In this document: one piece after another, positions 57,319 to 64,000 of the stretch
Numbering within the stretch: position 1 is the stretch's first letter
Layout of the letters: every line of letters starts with the position of its first letter
NCBI GenBank assembly: GCA_032158295.1
Contig: CM063258.1
Span: forward strand, 8,078,583-8,142,582
Direction: 5' to 3'
Length of the DNA stretch: 64,000 nucleotides
DNA from: Pycnopodia helianthoides
Lineage: Eukaryota; Echinodermata; Asteroidea; Forcipulatida; Asteriidae
Notes under the pieces: generated by a model
Told to the model about the DNA's origin: nothing
Database searches by the model: none
The model's input: only the letters and a program-made list of their open reading frames with translations
Program-made: the position numbers and the translations under genes

Positions 57319-60300
57319 ATGTCAACAGGTGAGAAAACCTTTCTACTAAATATATGTTTTCATTTGAATTCGATAACGAGGTCAAAAAACCATGTTATGT
57401 TCCTCTTCTCTTATTTGGGAAAGAGCCATTTTGTAAGTGCATTGCATTGTTCAACGAACTGTTACGCATTTGAAATTGAACACTGCCGGACATGTTTGAT
57501 CACATTGCTCTATCGTATGTATGATGCAGTTCAGGCTGCACTGCATATAGATTCTAATTATAAAGGCCTAGGTCAGTATTTTTCCGTCCGTGGTAGGACT
57601 GTAGCAAAAAAAAACTTCGATGTCTTACATATGAACAGTCAAAACATGATAAGATTTGCCGTATCCACTATTTTTACTTGCTAATTTGTTTATAATTTTA
57701 TCATCTATTGAAGATTGAAGATAAATGGGCCATTCTGGGTAGTTGTGGGGTGAATCAGAGCAGAATCAGCTCAGCTCGGTCAGTTTTTAAGTTTTACATC
57801 ACGAAGCATGTCCGTCGTCGGAGCCGGGGGCCAGGGGGCGAATTTTTTTTCCCCAAACGACATTGCTATGATGACCTTTTTTTGTTATGATTTTGAATTT
57901 TTTTTTTCGATCGGAATGCGGATGTTGGAAAGAAATAAAATATATAAAAAAGGTAAATAAAAAAAAAGTTTGGGAAAAAAATATTCGCGGCCGGGGGGCC
58001 GGGTGCCGGGGTGCCCAGGCCCCCCCACCCGCCCACTTTTCTTTGAAAAATTTGAAGAAAAAAAAAGATACTTTTTTTTTTTTTTTTTTAACTATCTGCC
58101 TGCTCAAAAATTGGCCACAAGTGTGTGTGGTGTCTTTCCCCCCTTTTTAGGCACATGGAGGCTTGGTTTTTCACCCCTCAAAATGCCAAAACCTCAGAGC
58201 TTTCGGGGGCTTCGCCCCTGGACCCCCAACGGGGCCTCACCCCTGGGCCCTTACCATTGATGTTCCAGTAAATTTTCCATCAAATTTAGAAGATTTATAT
58301 GGATCTGATTTCCTATAAAAGTGTGTCTATTTCTCTGTTTTAAGCACACATGGAGGCTTGATTTTTAACCCCACAGAATGCCAAAGGCTCAGAGCTTCAG
58401 GGGGCGAAGCCCCCTGAACCCCACCAGGGGCCGTAAGGCCGGCCCCTGGACCCCACCCATTTTTTGTTTTCCCTCTAATCACTGTTCTGCCCCCCCCCCC
58501 GGTGTAAACAATCCTGGATCCGCCCCTGCCCCCCCACTTTTAAATACCTTCCGGCGGGCCTTTAAGGTGTTTATTTTCAGTACATTAACAATAAATGCAT
58601 TGATGGTAAGATGACATTTAGAGTCGACTTCTCTCTCAGTAGCTTGGGCATAGGCCTACCTTTAAATATTAAACCAAGACAAAGAGGTTTTATTATGTTG
58701 TTAATTAGGTGTTCAGGGCAATAGCCCAAACAACTCATTAGGGGTTCGAAGCATAGCTTGGAAAACCTCTCGTTGTTATTGTTCTGGTTTTTAATTTTGT
58801 TTTTAAGGTGTTCGGGTCAATAGCCCAAACAACTCATGATGACGTCATAAGATGTCGAATTACATCAAGTCAAAGTTTATTATTTCAAAAATCATAGCTC
58901 ATTAACCACACACTGGATTTGTACAACCTTCACATAATCGGAGAGGTCTTTCAAAACTTAGCAAACGCTACACAGTGTGACCCCATTTGACCTTGACTTC
59001 CGGTTCAAAACGGAAGTTGAAATTTTCTCAAGTTCATATCTCAAGAACTCGTTAGTCAACAATTTTAGTCAGGTTGTAGGTCCTTGAGCCTTCTTAAACT
59101 TTTGCACAGAGATGATACCAAACTGTGTTTAATGTGAAAACACTGGCTGGCTGTTCCGCAGCACTGATCACAAGGTCCAAAGTCCTTGAAGCCTGATTTG
59201 GCATTAGGCTGTGTTAGTCTATTCCAAATGTGAGCATTTTTGTCAGCTAACAAAGACACACTTACCAAGATCACACAACCTTCACAGTTAGCTCTTCACT
59301 TGTAGAAGACATCAGGTGTTGAATTAAATTAAAATAAAGTTTAATATTTGAAAAAATCATAACTCATGAACCGTGCAATCTGTACATCATAAGAGAGGTC
59401 TTCAAAAAATATATAAACAAACGCTACACAGTGTGTGACCTCAATTGACCTCGTCTTCCGGTTGAAACGGGAAGTTAAGTAGTAACCTTAGCATTTATTT
59501 CCTGTGTTAACTATAAATGTATAAATGTAATAGATTTACACTTTACTTTCTGTGACATTTCAAAAGGTATCAACAATCTTTTCATTGATTTAATTAAACA
59601 GTTCACACATTAACACAGCACTAATGATACCCGAACACTTAGTTTATTGTATTATAATTGTGTATACAAAAACCGAGAGTATTTAGTCTTTCATGTGATG
59701 GTTTCATATTATTATTATCCAGTGAAATGAAAAGAACTTATGACAGGATGGACCAAACGGAGCGGTGGACAAAGCAGTCTGTGGTGTCATTTAAAGGGGG
59801 CACCCCCCCCCCATTGATGTATGTGCCCCCTCCCCCATTTGAAATCAGGACTTTTGAGATTAAAAATGTCCATAGTAAAATGTCACTTTTTTAAAGCTTT
59901 GATATGATAGTTGTCAATTCTAAAACCATTTTTTCATTTACATTATGTTGTGAGAGCTAGCATGGATGAAGGATATTGCTTTAAAGCCCGAAGGAAACCA
60001 TGCCCAAAGGAAGAACAAAAACGGAATCCTGGTATTATTTTCTATGGTGACTGCATTCTGTCATGGAGTGTCAGATTTGATCAACTAAGGTACAATGTAT
60101 TAACTTAGACAAGAATCTGTAGTGAAGTATAAAGATGACATATCGTAAACAATAATAAAAAATAATTTGATTTTTTTCGCAGATCAACGATACACCCAGT
60201 TTCAGAATGAGGATGATAAAATGGGAATGTATAACCCTCAAGCAAACGCTCCTCCAGGATATTCACCTCAAGAGGTTCACCAGACTAACTATGGACCTCC

Positions 60301-62819
60301 CATGGGTCAAGTCTGTGCCCCACCCCCTCCTGTCAATGTCATGGTTTGTATAGACTCTATTGTATAGACCATAACCTTTTTGTTTACAAAAAAAGAGTGA
60401 CCTTGTGCATTCCAGGGCCTTTCTGGCAGGCAAGATACTACCTTGGGCATATGGGAAATTTCACATTTTGTGTCATAATTTCCTCATAAGCTCTAGACTT
60501 GTGGACAAGTATTTAAATGTCAGTCGGGGTGATAGCGAAATGGCTCTCTCGCAAATATCTCGCGAGACTGCTGCTTCGCTGACCAGCAGTAATCTTAATT
60601 AGAAATATTTATCTCTGAATATCTGTCAGACTCTAGAAAATATAGCGTTTAATGACTCCAAAAATTCTCATTGCTTTTATTTTGGTTGCTGCATTGAGAC
60701 TGAGTGTTGAATGTGCACAACATTTTGGACACACATAAAACTGTTTTTCCCTCTCTTCCGAAAACCAAAAAAGTACCTTAGAGAGAGGTTGTACGTACAT
60801 GATTCTGGATAATGTCTTGGATTTTTTCTTTCTGTTCATAATTAGATGTCGGCACCACAGACTCAGACCATCATCTCAACGATACAGACCATGCCAAATG
60901 ATCACTTTGGGCTTGCTCTCTTCGTATTCCTGTGTTGCTGCTGGCCCCTCGGCATCGTTGCCCTGATCAAATCCAGCGATGTAAGAAACATTACTTAAAG
61001 GAACATTACAGAATCGGTTTTTGCTAACAAAACAGTTGCTGGCAGTGTAAGCACTTTATGTAATCCACCATATACATAAACTGACAAACCTGTAGAAGTT
61101 TGAGATCGATCGGCCACCTGGGTCACGAGAAAATAATGAAAAACCGAATTACACATTTGCATGAAATCATATGGATTCAACAAATGAATAAAACGCTCAC
61201 TGAGCGATAAACTCCAATCGGAAAATTAGTTTATTCATTTCTCATCAAATATGGCATTTCAGACAGAAATATTTCAAGGGATGTTTTCTACTATCATCAT
61301 CATCATTAGACCGTGTAAGTTTTATGTAAATCTGTGATCAAACAGTATATTTTACAATTTTTTTTCTTACCAATTCTGTAATGTTCCTTTTACATGTACC
61401 AATTATTGCATCATTCTGATGTCATTGCAAAAAACGTACACACCAATTATAAAAACAATATAGCCTTTACACAAGTCACATGTTTGAAACCACATGCATA
61501 CCATCTTGCCCTTGTTGCTTCCAATGTTCACAAAAACCGACTGACACCAAAATTAAAATGTTTTCACTTATGCTGGATACGGCGTTATGACAAAATTGAG
61601 GGCCGTCGTGACGAAACAGTGGTTTTTAATAATCAAGAACAAATTTGAGTTTAGTCGGTAAATTTAATAGTATAAAAGGAATCTTCGGTACAAGGTGTTA
61701 CTATAAGTTATCACACTCGCGCGAGTGGAATACGAAAAAATATAGCGCTTCTGCGTCCCATATCCAACGAGTTGGATATGGGACGCAGACGCGCTATATT
61801 TTTCCCTATTCCACAAGCGCGAGTGTGATAACGAATTTATCTTCCAGCCTCATTAAGTCAATGAGGTTAGGTTATGTTTTTGTTTTTGGTTTTCCACGCG
61901 CAAAGTTTAGAATGTAATTTGTGCACTGACCGTATGCAGAGCGTGACGCATTGACACTCACAATACGCAGAGTGCAATATAAAAACTGGGAGTAGGTTAT
62001 CGTCTGATATCACACTCCGGTTCGAGCATCTGATTGGAGGATTAGCGCGTACTGGAAGATAAAGTCCCAAATTCTTAATGACATTCAACAGAGTAGTTGT
62101 CAAATCTTCTTTACACTAAATACAACTAAACATTTCTGTTGGTAACCATGTCAAGATCTCAAATTTGTATTCAAGTCAAGGTAGATTCATATTTCGGTGA
62201 TGACCCCGAACAGTGTAGTCACAGTCCCTAATAAAATTACAACAAGTGAAACATGTTTTTTTCTTCAAAACAAGTCCAATAAATTTGACTCAAAATGTTT
62301 AACTTTTTGTTGTATTCTCTGTACTTGTCTTGCTTAATGTTTTTTTTCATTTGCACAAAAGGCAATCTAGTAAGGTTTTTGGAGACACCATGTACATTAA
62401 ACTCTCTCTATAAATTGTGGTGGTTCTGAAAAGAACTAGTGGTTTACACCTCAACGTTTCGATCAGTATGCTCTGACCGTCTTCAGGAGAAAATACTGAA
62501 GACAATCAAAGCATAATGATCGAAAAACACACGTCGGTGCTTCTCAGAATCGCTACAACTGATCGAGAGAGTTTTATTTGATCTCCGCAAACCTTACTAG
62601 GTTGTCATTCCCACCATGCAAGGTTTTGAATCTGATTTATTTGTACGTATGTAGGTGAGAAACCGCTATAATGCTGGAGACGTGAGTGGGGCAAACGAAG
62701 CCTCTGAGGAAGTCAGGAAGTTCTCTATGATTGGTCTCGGCATTGGGATTGCTTGTGCAGTAACCACAGGTCTGGTATTCATCATACTCATGGTCGTATT
62801 TAGCGCCAGCGGTTATTGA
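57319..62819 (+). CDS. CD225/dispanin-family two-pass membrane protein, four exons, 156 aa
   Basis: Exons 57319-57328, 60183-60343, 60846-60980 and 62655-62819 join in frame across GT-AG introns (first donor CAG|GTGAGA). The N-terminal ~75 residues are Pro/Gln/Tyr-rich and hydrophilic (PPGYSP, NYGPPMG, APPPP). A first hydrophobic segment follows at about residues 77-98, with a CCC triplet at 87-89 and WPLGIVALIKSS. A short cytosolic loop carries RNRYNAGDVSGANEAS, and a second membrane span covers about 125-151, ending ASGY. The CCCWPLG...GD.SGA pattern is the CD225 signature shared by IFITM, PRRT, SYNDIG and TMEM91-type proteins; the long Pro-rich N-terminus favours the PRRT/SYNDIG side over IFITM. 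Family members sit in plasma or endosomal membranes, and the cysteines are typical palmitoylation sites. Exon 1 encodes only MST plus one base. The CD225 call is firm; the subfamily is open. Confidence 0.9.
58140..58460. repeat. Paired GC-rich hairpin repeats upstream of the dispanin second exon
   Basis: ATGGAGGCTTG, then AATGCCAAA, CAGAGCTT and a GGGGGC.TCGCCCC-type hairpin occur at 58,149-58,255 and again at 58,350-58,455. Confidence 0.6.
58700..59480. repeat. Family F repeat array
   Basis: GTTC(A/G)GG(G/T)CAATAGCCC repeats at 58,708 and 58,808. The segment 58,851-59,022 (AATCATAGCTCATTAACC ... CTTCCGGTTCAAAACGG) returns diverged at 59,310-59,478. A weaker relative lies at 30,235-30,420. 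Confidence 0.6.
59793..59890 (+). repeat. Family E repeat, copy 2, in dispanin intron 1
   Basis: GTGCCCCCTCCCCCATTTGA then AGGACTTTTGAGATT matches copy 1. Confidence 0.45.
60995..61392 (-). mobile_element. TTAA MITE family A, copy 8, in dispanin intron 3
   Basis: Near full length, inverse orientation to copy 1. The left TTAA is intact and the right end has mutated (CCTTTTAC). It begins 14 bp after the exon 3 donor of the dispanin gene. Confidence 0.82.
61707..61832. mobile_element. 126-bp near-perfect hairpin element in dispanin intron 3
   Basis: GTTATCACACTCGCGC at the left is matched by GCGCGAGTGTGATAAC at the right. The pairing continues to a central TATCCAACGAGTTGGATA, with two small bulges. 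Confidence 0.7.
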
Positions 62820-62957
62820 AAGAAACACCAAGCATATTCTTGGGACTAATGGTACACAACTCTCTAAACTTGATCACTGTTCAAAGCTAGCTTTGGTTTT
62901 TTGGGACTCCATTTTCAGTCACTTTCATTGTTCAGTTGCAAATCCAGTTGTGGGTTG

Positions 62958-62996
62958 TTTTTTTTTTTTTTTTTTTTTTTTTTTTTGGGGGGGGGG
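62958..62996. repeat. T29-G10 homopolymer pair
   Basis: Twenty-nine T followed by ten G, 139 bp past the dispanin stop codon. Confidence 0.85.
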
Positions 62997-63290
62997 TCAC
63001 TGTAATGAAGTTTCAAAACTTTGTCTAAAAGAAGAATTAGTTAGTCCGAAGAGGGTGGCAGTGTGGAGGTAAGGAATTGATGGGTCAGACCATGGAGGAC
63101 TGGTTCATTCCTCCATGGTCAAACTCTGCATACTTTGATCAATCAAAATGCATTTCTTCATTGTTGTGATTTTGATTGGATTGTGTTTTGAAAATCTAAG
63201 TATTATACTCGATTCCATAATCCTTTTGATACAAGGCTGTCTAAATAGAATATATTTCTTTATTGCATGAAAGTTTTTAAAATTTTTTAA

Positions 63291-63680
63291 AAGTTCTAGG
63301 TCGTTCTTTTCCCACGATGTGAAAGAAAACTGTCGGCTATCTGCTCTCGTTGTTGAAAAACCTATTGTGAAAGAGGAAGTAGCAACCAAAGTTGAACATC
63401 AATTTCAACGTGTTCCTGTTCGCTATGAATTCTCAACATCATTTAATTCAAGTGGCTTCCTGGTCGATTCTAGGTTCGATTCGATTTAAGATTCTAGGTC
63501 GTTCATTTCCCACGATGTGAAAGAAAACTGTCGGCTATCTGCTCTGGTTGCAATGCTAACAAAGTTGTTGAAAAACCTATTGTGAAAGAGGAAGGAACAA
63601 CCAAAGTTGTAACATAAATTGCAACGTGCTCCTGTTCGCTATGAATTCTCAACATCATTCAATCCAAGTGGCTTCCAGCT
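63291..63680. repeat. Tandem duplication of ~190 bp, presumed dispanin 3' UTR
   Basis: TTCTAGGTCGTTC ... CAAGTGGCTTCC occurs twice (from 63,294 and 63,492), the second unit with a ~20-bp insertion (GTTGCAATGCTAACAAAG). It lies 470 bp past the dispanin stop. Confidence 0.8.
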
Positions 63681-64000
63681 AGTTCACAGTTTCCCACAGC
63701 CACCGGTAGGCCTACTTGTAAACCACCGGCTTACTTGTAGCGACTGGAACTACACAGACAGTTTATATGGCTCCAGACTCAAGTCATAGCTGCCATCATT
63801 TGAAAAATTCAATTAGTAACAAAACATTGTGGTGTGTCGCAGTGTTTGTCATGGGGACATTTTGTTTGAAATTTAAATGTTATTCTTTGGAAGGCTTCCC
63901 TTTTTCATGTTGTCTTTGTCTGTGCATTTGATTTACAAGATACCAAGTCTGGTCGACATAAAAGAAAACTCATCACTGTATTTACTACACTAAAATTGTC

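Overview
The window is nuclear DNA from an animal. It is AT-rich and gene-sparse, its genes are split by GT-AG introns, and it is full of short non-autonomous transposons, tRNA-derived SINEs and microsatellites. The three recognisable genes and the style of repeats suggest a marine invertebrate deuterostome, perhaps an echinoderm such as a sea star. That placement is an inference, because no species-diagnostic sequence is present. Nothing prokaryotic, viral, rRNA or CRISPR-like was seen.

Layout. Positions 1-44,186 hold no gene I can defend. This 44 kb desert contains microsatellites, SINEs, scattered MITEs, a five-copy 190-bp satellite (34,659-35,600) and a few motif-level regulatory candidates: an RFX X-box at 6,068, a doubled CRE at 30,223 and several GC-richer islands. 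One splice-flanked possible exon (2,786-2,922, minus) is weak.

The right third holds three complete genes. (1) A WDR38-like seven-repeat WD40 gene lies on the minus strand at 44,187-50,614; its nine coding exons join in frame to 329 aa. (2) A C12orf57 (protein C10) orthologue lies on the plus strand at 52,055-53,236, with three exons and 123 aa. It is head-to-head with the WD gene across 1.4 kb. (3) A CD225/dispanin two-pass membrane protein lies on the plus strand at 57,319-62,819, with four exons and 156 aa; its first exon carries only three codons plus one base. The three do not form an obvious pathway. The first two may share a bidirectional promoter.

Mobile DNA dominates the rest. Three related MITE families, called A, B and C here, begin TTAAAGG, end CCTTTAA and are about 345-397 bp long; the flanking TTAA is the apparent target site. 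At 55,230-56,390 they are chained B-A-B with shared TTAA junctions. Family D is a ~190-bp near-palindrome starting GGGCCCAATTTCATAGAGC. Other foldbacks lie inside the genes: in intron 1 and intron 6 of the WD gene, in intron 1 of C12orf57 and in intron 3 of the dispanin gene. The WD gene also shows two unusual local duplications. The end of exon 2 with its splice donor is repeated twice in intron 2, and part of exon 8 plus intron 8 is copied 10.5 kb away between two MITEs. Exon junctions were read by eye and protein families were assigned from memory of homologues; no search was run.
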